Positions 17,756 through 26,629 of a stretch of DNA of 64,000 nucleotides are shown in pieces. Position 1 is the first letter of the stretch. Every line of letters begins with the position of its first letter. Source of the stretch: an uncultured Clostridia bacterium. GTDB lineage: Bacteria; Bacillota; Clostridia; TANB77; CAG-508. The translations under genes were made by a program, and so were the position numbers. The stretch lies in assembly GCA_934162535.1 (NCBI GenBank), contig CAKPJC010000005.1, forward strand, positions 1 through 64,000. The letters are read 5' to 3'. The notes under the pieces are model-generated. The model was not told the DNA's origin. It did no database searches and saw nothing but the letters and a program-made list of their open reading frames with translations.

Positions 17756-18609
17756 TTGTAGATAAAATAAAGAAAAGAGAGAATAAAGGAATTTATAATA
17801 AAAAAACAAATATAGATATTCCAGTTGGAAAATGGATTAAATGTGACAAGTGTAAAGAAATAGTATATAAAGAAACAGTAAGGAACAATTATAGTATTTG
17901 CCCTAATTGTGGTCATTATTTCAGAATGCACATTGGAAAAAGAATTGAATTGATAATAGATGAAGGAACTTATAAAAGGTTTGAATTAAATATAGATACA
18001 ACAAACCCATTAGAGTTAGAAGATTATCCAAACAAATTAAAAGTATTGAGAGAGAAAACTAAATTAGAAGAAGCGGTAGCTTGTGGAACAGGAAAAATAT
18101 ATGGTGAAAAAGTTGCTATATGTATTATGGATAGTGGATTTTTAATGGGGAGTATGGGAGCAGTTGTTGGTGAAAAAATAACTTATAGTATAGAACAAGC
18201 TATACAACAAAAATTACCATTAATTATATTTTGCACATCTGGTGGTGCTAGAATGCAAGAAGGGATAATATCACTTATGCAAATGGCAAAAACAACATCT
18301 GCATTGACTAAGTTAGATGAAGCAGGACTATTATATATATCTGTTTTAACAGACCCAACATATGGTGGTGTTACAGCTTCTTTTGCAAGTTTAGGAGATA
18401 TAATATTAGCAGAGCCAGGAGCGATGATTGGCTTTGCTGGAAAAAGAGTAATAGAGCAAACTATTGGCGAAAATTTACCAGATGGATTTCAAACATCTGA
18501 ATTTTTGTTAGAACATGGTTTTATCGATAAAATAGTTGAAAGAGAAGAAATGAAAGAAATTATCTATAAATTGATTCAGTACCACAAAGGAGGAATTTCT
18601 AATGAATAA
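17752..18609 (+). CDS. accD: Acetyl-CoA carboxylase carboxyltransferase beta subunit
   Basis: The 285-residue protein has an N-terminal zinc ribbon with Cys31, Cys34, Cys50 and Cys53 (CDKCKE and CPNCGH), followed by a crotonase-fold carboxyltransferase domain with TSGGARMQEG and GGVTASFA. Together with AccA it moves the carboxyl group from biotin to acetyl-CoA. It overlaps accC by 4 bp and accA by 8 bp. Confidence 0.95.
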   Translation: MIVDKIKKRENKGIYNKKTNIDIPVGKWIKCDKCKEIVYKETVRNNYSICPNCGHYFRMHIGKRIELIIDEGTYKRFELNIDTTNPLELEDYPNKLKVLREKTKLEEAVACGTGKIYGEKVAICIMDSGFLMGSMGAVVGEKITYSIEQAIQQKLPLIIFCTSGGARMQEGIISLMQMAKTTSALTKLDEAGLLYISVLTDPTYGGVTASFASLGDIILAEPGAMIGFAGKRVIEQTIGENLPDGFQTSEFLLEHGFIDKIVEREEMKEIIYKLIQYHKGGISNE

Positions 18610-19414
18610 TATATCAGCATGGGATAGAGTTGAAATTGCAAGAAATCCTAAAAGAAAAACAGCTATAGAGTATATAGAGTGTATATTTGACGAATTTATT
18701 GAACTTCATGGTGATAGACTATATAAAGATGATAAATCTATTATTTGTGGACTAGCAGAATTTGATAATTTGTGTTATACTATTATCGCAGAACAAAAAG
18801 GTAGAACAACAAAGGAAAATATTGAAAGAAATTTTGGTATGCCTAATCCTGAGAGTTACAGAAAGGCTATAAGATTTATGAAACAGGCAGAAAAATTTAA
18901 TAGACCAGTAGTTACTTTTATTGATACCAAAGGAGCTTATCCAGGAGTTGGAGCAGAAGAAAGAGGACAAGGAGAAGCTATTGCTAAATCTATGTTTGAG
19001 ATGGCAAAATTAAAAGTTCCTATAATTGCAATAGTAATTGGTGAAGGCTCATCAGGAGGAGCATTAGCGATAGGCGTTGCAAATAAGGTTTACATGTTAG
19101 AAAATGCTATATATTCAATATTATCTCCTGAGGGTTATAGTAGTATATTGTGGAAAGATGCTAATAGATATAAAGAAGCGGCAGAAAAAATGAAATTAAC
19201 AGCAAAAGATTTATATGAATTTAAGATTATAAATAAAATAATAAAAGAGCCAAAAGAAGTTGATGAAAATGCATTTAAGGATATAGTAAAAGCAATGAAA
19301 TCAGAAATAAAAAAAGATACTATAGAACTAAAAAAGATGACAAAAAATGAAATAGTAGAAAATAGATACAATAAATTTAGAGAAATAAAAGGCTTTAAAA
19401 ACAAGGAGGAATAA
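18602..19414 (+). CDS. accA: Acetyl-CoA carboxylase carboxyltransferase alpha subunit
   Basis: The 270-residue protein has the expected motifs: ELHGDR, FIDTKGAYPGVGAEERGQ and GEGSSGGALAIG. It is the partner of AccD. It is shorter than the E. coli protein (about 319 residues) because the N-terminal helical extension is reduced, as in many Clostridia. Confidence 0.95.
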   Translation: MNNISAWDRVEIARNPKRKTAIEYIECIFDEFIELHGDRLYKDDKSIICGLAEFDNLCYTIIAEQKGRTTKENIERNFGMPNPESYRKAIRFMKQAEKFNRPVVTFIDTKGAYPGVGAEERGQGEAIAKSMFEMAKLKVPIIAIVIGEGSSGGALAIGVANKVYMLENAIYSILSPEGYSSILWKDANRYKEAAEKMKLTAKDLYEFKIINKIIKEPKEVDENAFKDIVKAMKSEIKKDTIELKKMTKNEIVENRYNKFREIKGFKNKEE

Positions 19415-19416
19415 CA

Positions 19417-20190
19417 ATGTTATTAAAAGATAAAAAAATCCTTATAATGGGAATAAGAAATAAATGGAGCATAGCTTATGGAATAGCAAAATCAGCATAT
19501 GAAAATGGTGCAAAATTAATTTTTACATATTGGGGAGAAAAAAACAGAGAAAAAATAGAAGAAATGATATCAGAATTTCAAGATAGCAAAGCATATGTTT
19601 TAAGCGAAGCATCAGAAGACGAGGCAGTTAGAGAAGTATTTACAAAAATAAAAGAAGAAAATGGAAAAATAGATGGAATTGTACACTCAATTGCAAGAGC
19701 TGAAACAGAAGATTTAAACAATGATTTTATTTATACAAGTAAAAATGGTTATGCAAGTGCAATTGATGTAAGCAGTTATTCATTTGTACTAACAGCCAGA
19801 ATTGCAAAGGAAATAGATTTACTAAATGAAAATGCAAGTTTAGTTACACTAACATATTATGGTTCAGAAAAAGTTGTAACAGGCTATAATGTTATGGGTA
19901 TCGCAAAAGCTGCACTTGAATCAAGTGTAAGATATTTAGCGAATGATTTAGGAAAAGAAGGCAAAAGAGTAAATGCAATATCTGCAGGACCAATAAAAAC
20001 ATTATCAGCAAAAGGAATAAAAGATTTTTCATCAATATTGAATGTTGTTGAAAAAAAAGCACCATTACACCGAAATGTTACAATTGAACAAGTCGGAAAT
20101 GTTGCCACATTTTTATTAAGCAACATGTCTGATGCAATAACAGGTCAAACCATTTATGCGGACAGCGGATATAATATAATGGGAGTATAA
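19417..20190 (+). CDS. fabI: Enoyl-ACP reductase (FabI type)
   Basis: This 257-residue short-chain reductase begins with a strand and cofactor segment IMGIRNKWSIAYG. It carries the FabI catalytic pair Tyr157-x6-Lys164 in GYNVMGIAKAALE. The C-terminus (ITGQTIYADSGYNIMGV) is typical. It carries out the last step of each elongation cycle. Many Clostridia use FabK here instead, so this species would be expected to respond to FabI inhibitors. It is the last gene of the operon. Only 32 bp separate it from repeat copy 2, and I see no clear terminator. Confidence 0.92.
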   Translation: MLLKDKKILIMGIRNKWSIAYGIAKSAYENGAKLIFTYWGEKNREKIEEMISEFQDSKAYVLSEASEDEAVREVFTKIKEENGKIDGIVHSIARAETEDLNNDFIYTSKNGYASAIDVSSYSFVLTARIAKEIDLLNENASLVTLTYYGSEKVVTGYNVMGIAKAALESSVRYLANDLGKEGKRVNAISAGPIKTLSAKGIKDFSSILNVVEKKAPLHRNVTIEQVGNVATFLLSNMSDAITGQTIYADSGYNIMGV

Positions 20191-20222
20191 TTTATCAAGG
20201 AACAGTAAAAAATTCCCAAAGA

Positions 20223-20392
20223 AAAAAGAGATTTAGAATGGAGTAAAAATGATGTATTAAAATCTGAAGAAAAATACAGATTTAATTCAAAGGACGGAGA
20301 AATCAAAGAAAAAAATTATATAAAAATAAATAACGAAAAAATCAGTGCAGAAGACACTGCAAAAATAATAAAGGGAAAATTTGAATTATAAG
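20223..20392 (+). repeat. 170-bp direct repeat, copy 2 (orphan kinase gene 3' end)
   Basis: A near-exact copy of 9081-9250 that includes the last 55 codons and stop of the P-loop kinase gene but no start. It is not expressed as a gene here. It sits 12 bp before the second Nudix gene, while the complete kinase gene follows the first Nudix gene. Confidence 0.95.
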
Positions 20393-20404
20393 TAGAGGTA
20401 GGAA

Positions 20405-20953
20405 ATGGAACTAGTAGACATAGTAGATGAGAATAATGAATTGACTGGAAAAGTTGAAGAAAGATGGAAAGCATACGAAAAAGGCTTATGGAGAAGAACT
20501 GTATCATGTTGGATAATGAATGAGAATGGAGAAATATTATTACAAAAAAGAACAGCAACAAAAAGAAGAAATCCAAATAAATGGTCAAAAACTGGAGGAC
20601 AAGTTGATGCTGGCGAAACAGTTGAAAATGCAATAATAAGAGAAGTCAAAGAAGAAATTGGAATAGATATACCTAAGGGTCAAGTCAAAGTTGTAAACAT
20701 CAAAAAATGCAATAATGAAAATCGTAGATTTGCATATAACTTTATTTTTGTAGTAAACCATAAAATAAAAGAGTATATTTTACAAGAGGAAGAAGTTTCA
20801 GCAGTAAAGTATGTTACAATAGAAGAAATGGAAAAATATAAAAAATTAAATGACGACAATTATGCATTTTGTAAATGGGATGATGGAGATTTTGAAAAAG
20901 AAATGAAAATCTTGAAAGAAAGAAGAAAAGAAATCTTAGAAAACAAAAAATAA
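20405..20953 (+). CDS. Nudix hydrolase
   Basis: The 182-residue protein has a Nudix box GGQVDAGETVENA followed by IIREVKEEIGI (about 61-84), fitting the consensus exactly. The N-terminus (ELVDIVDENNELTGK) and the WRRTVSCWI segment resemble IPP-isomerase-like or YfcD-type Nudix proteins. The substrate is unknown. It is not closely similar to the Nudix protein at 8182. Ribosome site AGAGGTAGG precedes ATG 20405. Confidence 0.85.
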   Translation: MELVDIVDENNELTGKVEERWKAYEKGLWRRTVSCWIMNENGEILLQKRTATKRRNPNKWSKTGGQVDAGETVENAIIREVKEEIGIDIPKGQVKVVNIKKCNNENRRFAYNFIFVVNHKIKEYILQEEEVSAVKYVTIEEMEKYKKLNDDNYAFCKWDDGDFEKEMKILKERRKEILENKK

Positions 20954-20972
20954 AAGAATAAAATAAATAATG

Positions 20973-20999
20973 CCTCGTATATTTATAATATGAGGTGTT
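20973..20999 (+). promoter_or_regulatory. Hairpin covering the cwlD ribosome site
   Basis: CCTCGTAT (20973-20980) pairs with ATATGAGG (20988-20995, one G-U), burying the GAGGTG ribosome site used by ATG 21003, with five T after it. It may end the Nudix transcript or limit cwlD translation. Confidence 0.5.
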
Positions 21000-21002
21000 T
21001 TT

Positions 21003-21712
21003 ATGATAGTTTTAAACAAAAAGAGAATTAATATTATAGTGTTAAGTGTATTTGTGTCAATATTTGCGTTCATACTAGTGAAAGATAGTAAAACAAGTGT
21101 ACCAACAGTATCACTACCAGTATCTGGGAAGACAATAGTGATAGATGCACGGACATGGAAAACCAGATGAACGGAGCACAAAGTAGCAGGGGAACTACAG
21201 AAGCAGAAACAAATCTGAAAATAGCATTAAAATTACAAAATCTACTAGAACAAAGTGGAGCAACAGTAATACTAACACGTTCGGATGAAAACGCAATATA
21301 TGATTTAGATTCAAAGACGCTAAAACAGAAAAAAATATCAGACATACATAATAGAGTAAAAATAGGAAACGAATCAAGTGCAGATATATTTGTATCAATA
21401 CACTTAAACAAAATACCACAACAGCAATATGATGGTTGGCAAACATTTTATAATGCAAGCAGTGAAAATGGCAGAAAACTAGCAGTATCAATACAAAACA
21501 AACTAAATGAAGCAATACAAAAAGAAAACAATAGAATTGCTAAAACAATAGACAACATATATATAATAAAACATGTTGAAATACCAATAACAATAGTTGA
21601 ATGTGGTTTCTTGTCAAATCCGGAAGAAGAAAAAAACTTGTTAGAAGATGAATATCAAAATAAATTAGCATGGGGAATATACAATGGAATAGTAAGTTAT
21701 TTTTATGAATAA
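21003..21712 (+). CDS. cwlD: N-acetylmuramoyl-L-alanine amidase, read through two +1 shifts at CGGA
   Basis: ATG 21003 follows GAGGTG and starts a membrane anchor or signal (about residues 8-27). The frame then breaks twice within 26 bases. Reading CGGA at 21150-21153 and at 21172-21175 each as one residue gives TIVIDA-G-HGKPDE-G-AQSSRGTTEAE. This is the canonical amidase_3 zinc site (GHG His, then the Glu in TEAET). Later SIHLN and the catalytic Glu in VECGFLSN complete the active site. The spliced protein has 235 residues, the usual CwlD length. Without both shifts the product ends at TGA 21168-21170. CwlD helps make muramic-delta-lactam in spore cortex, in line with spo0A here. Confidence 0.82.
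21150..21153 (+). other. CGGA four-base codon / +1 recoding site 1 in cwlD
   Basis: The context is GAT GCA CGGA CAT GGA. The Gly of the invariant zinc motif (D-x-G-H-G) is encoded here. Confidence 0.7.
21172..21175 (+). other. CGGA four-base codon / +1 recoding site 2 in cwlD
   Basis: The context is GAT GAA CGGA GCA CAA, 22 nt after site 1. Amidase_3 proteins have Gly at this place (typically D-x-G-A). Confidence 0.7.
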
Positions 21713-21737
21713 ATGAAAATAACTATAGAATATTATT

Positions 21738-21799
21738 AGGGAAATCTCATCGAATATAACAAAATTTTGATATTTGTAATATTTGACGAAATTTCTCCT
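21738..21799 (+). promoter_or_regulatory. Long imperfect hairpin in the pilin-like gene leader
   Basis: AGGGAAATCTCATCGAATAT (21738-21757) pairs with 21779-21799 through about 17 pairs including G-U. It lies between cwlD and the pilin-like gene and could be a cwlD terminator or a regulatory leader; the T run is poor. Confidence 0.4.
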
Positions 21800-21884
21800 A
21801 GAAGATTATCAGAAATTGTTGACAAAGAAATATCAATCATATAAAATAAAAAAAGAGAAACACAAAAGAAGGAGGAATATCCAA

Positions 21885-23081
21885 ATGATAAAAAATAAAA
21901 AAGGAATAACTTTAATAGCACTCGTAGTAACGATTATAGTACTATTGATACTCGCAGGAATAAGTATCAGTATGCTAAAAGGTGATAATGGGATAATAAA
22001 TCAAGCTTCTGATTCTAAATTAGAAACAAGAGCAGGAAATGTCAAAGAAAATGTTGATTTGTGGAAAACAGACAACAAGATTAGAAAAAAAGATAATCAA
22101 ACATTAATATCAAAAGAAGAAATGCTAAATGATTTAAAAACAAATGGACTTGTATATGAAAATGAAATAGATAGGCAAAATGAAATAATAAAAATAGGAA
22201 CACATGAAATACCATATGGAATACAAGTTGTTATAAATACAAGTAAAACTCCAGAAACAGAACTATCTAGTGCTGTACTTTTAAGAGTTGATTCAGTCGA
22301 AGGGATAGAAACTCAAAAAAAACAATTGGAGTCAGAAGAAGAATATATAGAACTATTATTAAACAGAATAAAAAATATGACAGATGATGACAGGGAGAAA
22401 TTGCTACTGAAACTTGCTAAGATTGAAGGTAAAGATGTAGGAATAAATATTGATAGCTTAGACGACTTTTATGAAGAACTTTATAATGCTGGTGTAATAG
22501 AATCAAATACAAAAGAGGCTTTTTATAAATTAAAAGAGGAAAGGGGATTAGAAAATTTTTATTTTGATTTTTGGATTAATCCTATTTATCACATTGGATA
22601 TAACTTAATAGGAGAATATAATTATGATACAAAAGAACTTTTACAATCATATAAAATTGAGAACCCAGAAGGTGTAAATAGCAATTTATACATGGCAACA
22701 ACAAATGGAGAATATACATTTACTGTGGAAGATGGAAACACGGGGAAACAATACGAAAAAACTATAAATGTTAGCAATATAGGAGAAAATGACCAACTTA
22801 AATATAAAGTGGATAACTATGAATGGGAGACAATAAATTTAATTGACAAGAATACTAATCTGCCAACTACATTTTCAAAAATATATATAATTTATAATGG
22901 CAATATAGTAGATATATCACAATTGATTAAAAGAGAAGAAAAATATGATATAGTGCCGGCTTGGAATTTGGAAGAAAGTGGATATATAAAATCTGAAGAT
23001 TGTGGAAAGGAATTCACATTTATAATAGAAAAAGACAATATTATATATAGTGGATCTGCAACAACAGGTTGGCCTGTATAA
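21885..23081 (+). CDS. Prepilin-like protein with class III signal peptide
   Basis: From ATG 21885 (behind GGAGGAA) the 398-residue protein starts MIKNKKGITLIALVVTII, a type IV prepilin signal. It has a basic leader, cleavage after Gly7, then a hydrophobic helix. There is no Glu at +5 of the mature part, so it may be a minor pseudopilin or a surface protein using the pilin route. The rest is acidic and partly beta-rich, and I do not recognise a domain. The open frame extends to TTG 21783, but that has no ribosome site. No pilus assembly genes are nearby. Confidence 0.75.
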   Translation: MIKNKKGITLIALVVTIIVLLILAGISISMLKGDNGIINQASDSKLETRAGNVKENVDLWKTDNKIRKKDNQTLISKEEMLNDLKTNGLVYENEIDRQNEIIKIGTHEIPYGIQVVINTSKTPETELSSAVLLRVDSVEGIETQKKQLESEEEYIELLLNRIKNMTDDDREKLLLKLAKIEGKDVGINIDSLDDFYEELYNAGVIESNTKEAFYKLKEERGLENFYFDFWINPIYHIGYNLIGEYNYDTKELLQSYKIENPEGVNSNLYMATTNGEYTFTVEDGNTGKQYEKTINVSNIGENDQLKYKVDNYEWETINLIDKNTNLPTTFSKIYIIYNGNIVDISQLIKREEKYDIVPAWNLEESGYIKSEDCGKEFTFIIEKDNIIYSGSATTGWPV

Positions 23082-23125
23082 AATACATTTGACTGCAACA
23101 ATAAATAAGAAAAAATAAATATTAC

Positions 23126-23162
23126 AAAATTGCTAAACCCTTAGGGAACTAGCAATTTTTTT
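23126..23162 (+). terminator. Terminator after the pilin-like gene
   Basis: AAAATTGCTA (23126-23135) pairs perfectly with TAGCAATTTT (23150-23159), followed by more T. Confidence 0.92.
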
Positions 23163-23182
23163 GTTAAATTTATGCAAATACA

Positions 23183-23211
23183 TTGACTTTTTAGTGTTTT
23201 GAGTGTATGAT
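23183..23211 (+). promoter_or_regulatory. Promoter of minDE-rodA-dusB
   Basis: TTGACT (23183-23188), 17 bp, TATGAT (23206-23211). The leader to minD is short. Confidence 0.8.
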
Positions 23212-23255
23212 AGTAGATGTAAAAATTGGGACTTTAAGTCCTAAGGAGGAAGATT

Positions 23256-24047
23256 ATGGGAGAAGTTATAGTTATAACATCAGGAAAAGGTGGAGTTGGT
23301 AAAACAACTACAACTGCAAACTTAGGATCTAGCTTAGCACTAGAAGGAAAAAAAGTAGTATTAATAGACACAGACATTGGGCTAAGAAACCTAGATGTAG
23401 TAATGGGATTAGAAAACAGAATAGTATATGACATAGTAGACGTTGTAGAAGAAAAATGCAAACTAAGACAAGCACTAATAAAAGACAAAAGATTCAAAGA
23501 ATTATATTTATTACCAGCTGCTCAAACAAGAGATAAAAGTGCAGTAAATGAAGAACAAATGAGAGCATTAACAAGTAAATTAAAAGAAGAATTCGACTAT
23601 ATACTTATAGACTGCCCTGCAGGGATAGAGCAAGGTTTCAAAAACGCTATAGCAGGAGCAAATCGTGCAATAGTAGTAACAACAGCTGAAATATCTTCAA
23701 TAAGAGATGCAGATAGAATAATAGGATTATTAGAAGCATCAGAAATAAAAAATCCAGAATTAGTAATAAATAGAATTAGACCTAATATGGTACGTAAAGG
23801 CGAAATGATGGATGTAAACGATATAGTAGACTTATTATCAATAGACTTATTAGGTGTAGTACCAGATGATGAATACATAATAACACAAACCAATAAAGGA
23901 GAACCTGTAATACAAAATAGAAAAGCACCATCAGGAAGAGCATACCTAGAAATTGCAAAAAGAGTATTAGGAGAAAATATAGAAGTAACAATACCTGGTA
24001 GAGAAAAAGGATTTTTTGCAAAAATTAAAAGCTTATTTAAAAAATAA
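23256..24047 (+). CDS. minD: Septum site-determining ATPase MinD
   Basis: The 263-residue deviant Walker ATPase has GKGGVGKTT (Lys11 and Lys16), DTDIGLRNLDVVMGLE and YILIDCPAG. It ends in an amphipathic membrane-targeting helix, GFFAKIKSLFKK. With MinC it blocks division near the poles and MinE regulates it. No minC is present upstream; the gene has its own promoter after a terminator, so minC must be elsewhere or missing. Confidence 0.96.
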   Translation: MGEVIVITSGKGGVGKTTTTANLGSSLALEGKKVVLIDTDIGLRNLDVVMGLENRIVYDIVDVVEEKCKLRQALIKDKRFKELYLLPAAQTRDKSAVNEEQMRALTSKLKEEFDYILIDCPAGIEQGFKNAIAGANRAIVVTTAEISSIRDADRIIGLLEASEIKNPELVINRIRPNMVRKGEMMDVNDIVDLLSIDLLGVVPDDEYIITQTNKGEPVIQNRKAPSGRAYLEIAKRVLGENIEVTIPGREKGFFAKIKSLFKK

Positions 24048-24068
24048 ACAAAATTTGGAGGGTAATAA

Positions 24069-24491
24069 ATGTTTGAAAACATAATGAATTTTCTTAAAAA
24101 GGTTACTAAGAAGGAAGAACAAACATTAAAATCAAAAGATGCAGCAAAAGAAAGGTTACACCTAGTTTTGATGCAAGACAGAGCAAATGTGTCAGCAGAC
24201 TTTTTAGACTTAATGAAGCAAGAAATAATAGAAGTTATAAAAAAATACATAGATATTGACGAAAATGCAATGGATGTCAGACTTACAAATAAAGAAAACA
24301 CTGACGGCACAAATGGAGCCCCAGCATTATATGCAAATATTCCAATAGTAAGCATAAAAGACGAAAATAAAAACGCAATAAAAGCAGAAAAACAACAAGA
24401 AAGTAATAATATAGAAACACAAGAAACTGAGGAACAAAACAACAATCAAGAAAATAATGATAATCAAGAAGGAAAACAAGAAAATCAATAA
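24069..24491 (+). CDS. minE: Cell division topological specificity factor MinE with acidic N/Q-rich tail
   Basis: Residues 1-88 are a normal MinE: an N-terminal membrane-binding segment, AKERLHLVLMQDRANVS (contact helix for MinD), then the dimer domain with MDVRL. About 50 extra residues follow, almost entirely Gln, Asn and Glu (EEQNNNQENNDNQEGKQENQ at the end), making 140 residues against a usual 85-95. The gene lies 21 bp after minD. The tail is probably disordered; its role is unknown. Confidence 0.93.
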   Translation: MFENIMNFLKKVTKKEEQTLKSKDAAKERLHLVLMQDRANVSADFLDLMKQEIIEVIKKYIDIDENAMDVRLTNKENTDGTNGAPALYANIPIVSIKDENKNAIKAEKQQESNNIETQETEEQNNNQENNDNQEGKQENQ

Positions 24492-24506
24492 AAAAAGAGT
24501 GATTAA

Positions 24507-25619
24507 ATGAATATTAGAAACTTTAGAAAAATTGAATGGTGGATACCAATATGTGCATTAATACTATGTGGAATAGGATTAGTCGCACTATTCTCAGCTT
24601 CGTATGATTCAGGATTAGATGAATTTAAAAAGCAATTCATATGGGTAGGAATAAGCTTAGTAGTAATGATAATAGTAATGTTTATAGACTACAAAATTCT
24701 CATTAGAATATCACCAGTGCTCTATGGCATAGCAATAGTAATGTTAATAGCCGTACTATTTACAAAGCCAGTAAATGGTGCAAGAAGCTGGTTTGATATA
24801 AAAGATGGACTATTATCATTCCAGCCAGCAGAAGTATCAAAAATATTTATAATATTATTCTTATCATATGTAATATCTATAATCCAAAGAAAAGGAAGAG
24901 ATGAGATAAATAGAATACCTAAACTAGCAATAATATTAGCAACAATACTCGTTCCACTTGGCTTAATTATAATAGAACCAGATTATGGAACAGCAGCAGC
25001 ATATATAGTTGCAATTTTATTAATGATATTTGTTGCTGGAATTGACAAGAAATATATAATAATAGCAACAATAGTAGTAGCTATTGGAGTACCACTAGCA
25101 TATAACTTTATATTACCAGAACATGCGAGAACAAGAATAGATACATTTTTACATCCAGAGCAAGACCCAAGAGGTTCAGGATACAATATAATACAATCAA
25201 AGTTAGCGATAGGAGCTGGTCAAATTACTGGAATGGGAATATTAGAAGGTAATCAAACACAGCTTGGTTACTTATATCCAAAAACAACAGACTTTATATT
25301 TTCAGTAATAGGAGAAGAAATGGGATTTATAGTCGCAGGAGGAGTAATAATTTTAAATGTATTAATAATAACAAAAGCAATACAAGTTGCTAAAGGAATT
25401 AGAGACGAAGCGGGAGCATATGTTGCAACAGGAATTGCAGGAATATTCTTATTCCATACACTAGAAAACATTGGAATGACAATGGGATTATTACCAATAA
25501 CAGGTGTACCATTACTATTTGTTAGTTATGGAGGTAGCTCAATGGTAACAAGTTTTATATGTATAGGAATATTGCTAAATATAAGTAGTCAAAGAAGAAC
25601 AGGAATGTTTAACAAATAA
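24507..25619 (+). CDS. rodA: SEDS-family peptidoglycan polymerase RodA/FtsW
   Basis: This 370-residue polytopic protein has about ten membrane helices. SEDS motifs are visible: NGARSWFDI, PAEVSKIF, IEPDYGTA, HPEQDPRGSGYNIIQSKLAIGAG, FSVIGEEMGF and TGVPLLFVSYGGSS. Its position after minDE and its length favour RodA (cell elongation) over FtsW. It polymerises glycan strands with a class B PBP, possibly the one at 30058. Confidence 0.92.
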   Translation: MNIRNFRKIEWWIPICALILCGIGLVALFSASYDSGLDEFKKQFIWVGISLVVMIIVMFIDYKILIRISPVLYGIAIVMLIAVLFTKPVNGARSWFDIKDGLLSFQPAEVSKIFIILFLSYVISIIQRKGRDEINRIPKLAIILATILVPLGLIIIEPDYGTAAAYIVAILLMIFVAGIDKKYIIIATIVVAIGVPLAYNFILPEHARTRIDTFLHPEQDPRGSGYNIIQSKLAIGAGQITGMGILEGNQTQLGYLYPKTTDFIFSVIGEEMGFIVAGGVIILNVLIITKAIQVAKGIRDEAGAYVATGIAGIFLFHTLENIGMTMGLLPITGVPLLFVSYGGSSMVTSFICIGILLNISSQRRTGMFNK

Positions 25620-25635
25620 AAAAGGAAGAAAAGAT

Positions 25636-26613
25636 ATGTACTTAAAAAAGCTAAAAATAGGAAATGTGCAACTAGAAAACAACTTAATATTAGCACCAAT
25701 GGCAGGGATAACAGACCTGCCTTTTAGAATTATAACTGAAAAGTTTAATCCAGGTCTAGTGTGTACAGAGATGGTAAGTTCAAAAGCAATTTACTATGGA
25801 GACGAAAAAACAAAAAAACTATTAAAAACAGATGGAGAAAAAAGACCTATAAGCATGCAAATATTTGGTAGCGATCCAGAAACCATGGCTTATTCAGCAA
25901 AAAAAATAAGTGAAATTGCAGACATATTAGACATAAATATGGGATGTCCAGCACCAAAGGTAGTAAAAAATGGGGATGGCAGTAAACTCTTACTAGACTT
26001 AAAAAAGGCAGAAGAAATAATAAAAGCAGTTGTTAGAAATTCAAGTGTGCCAGTAACACTAAAATTCAGGAAAGGCTGGGACAATCAAAATATCGTAGCT
26101 TGTGATATTGCGAAAATTGCAGAAGACAATGGAATATCAGCAATAACGATTCATGGAAGGACACGAGACGAATTCTATACTGGAAAAGCAGATTTAGATA
26201 TAATAAAAAAAGTAAAAGAAACGGTAGAAATTCCTGTTATAGGAAATGGAGACATAACAGATGAAGAAACTGCTAAAAGAATGTTTGAATACACAGGTGT
26301 TGATGGAATAATGATAGGTAGAGGAGCAATAGGAAATCCTTGGATATTTGAACAAATAGAATACTATTTAGAAACAGGCAATAAGCTAAGTGCACCATCT
26401 AATAAAGAAAAATATGATATATTAAAAGAACATATAGAATTATGTGTAAGAGAAAAAGGAGAAAAGATTGCCATAAATGAGATGAGAAAACATATTGCTT
26501 ATTATACAAAGAATTTAAAAGATGCTAGTCTATTTAGGGCGAAAATTAATCAAATTGATAACAAAGAAGAATTGATAGGAACCTTGGAAAAACTTTTTTT
26601 ACAAGTTAATTAA
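25636..26613 (+). CDS. dusB: tRNA-dihydrouridine synthase
   Basis: The 325-residue TIM-barrel flavoprotein has APMAGITDLPFR at the N-terminus, DINMGCPAPKVVKNGDGS with the catalytic Cys, ITIHGRTR and the phosphate-binding GVDGIMIGRGAIGNPW. It reduces uridine to dihydrouridine in tRNA D-loops using FMN. It is last in the min-rodA operon, 16 bp after rodA. Confidence 0.95.
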   Translation: MYLKKLKIGNVQLENNLILAPMAGITDLPFRIITEKFNPGLVCTEMVSSKAIYYGDEKTKKLLKTDGEKRPISMQIFGSDPETMAYSAKKISEIADILDINMGCPAPKVVKNGDGSKLLLDLKKAEEIIKAVVRNSSVPVTLKFRKGWDNQNIVACDIAKIAEDNGISAITIHGRTRDEFYTGKADLDIIKKVKETVEIPVIGNGDITDEETAKRMFEYTGVDGIMIGRGAIGNPWIFEQIEYYLETGNKLSAPSNKEKYDILKEHIELCVREKGEKIAINEMRKHIAYYTKNLKDASLFRAKINQIDNKEELIGTLEKLFLQVN

Positions 26614-26629
26614 TGTATATATTTTTACT

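Noticed and set aside
13541..21175. Plain systematic sequencing error as the cause of the three CGGA shifts
   Set aside because: Not excluded, but GGA codons after GAA or GCA are very common in these genes and intact elsewhere. A motif-wide error should have hit many of them, and the matching tRNA would be a coincidence. Raw reads would settle it.
21155..21712. CwlD starting within the amidase domain at 21155
   Set aside because: The start would remove the membrane anchor and the zinc His. Upstream frames encode these exactly when CGGA is read as one codon.
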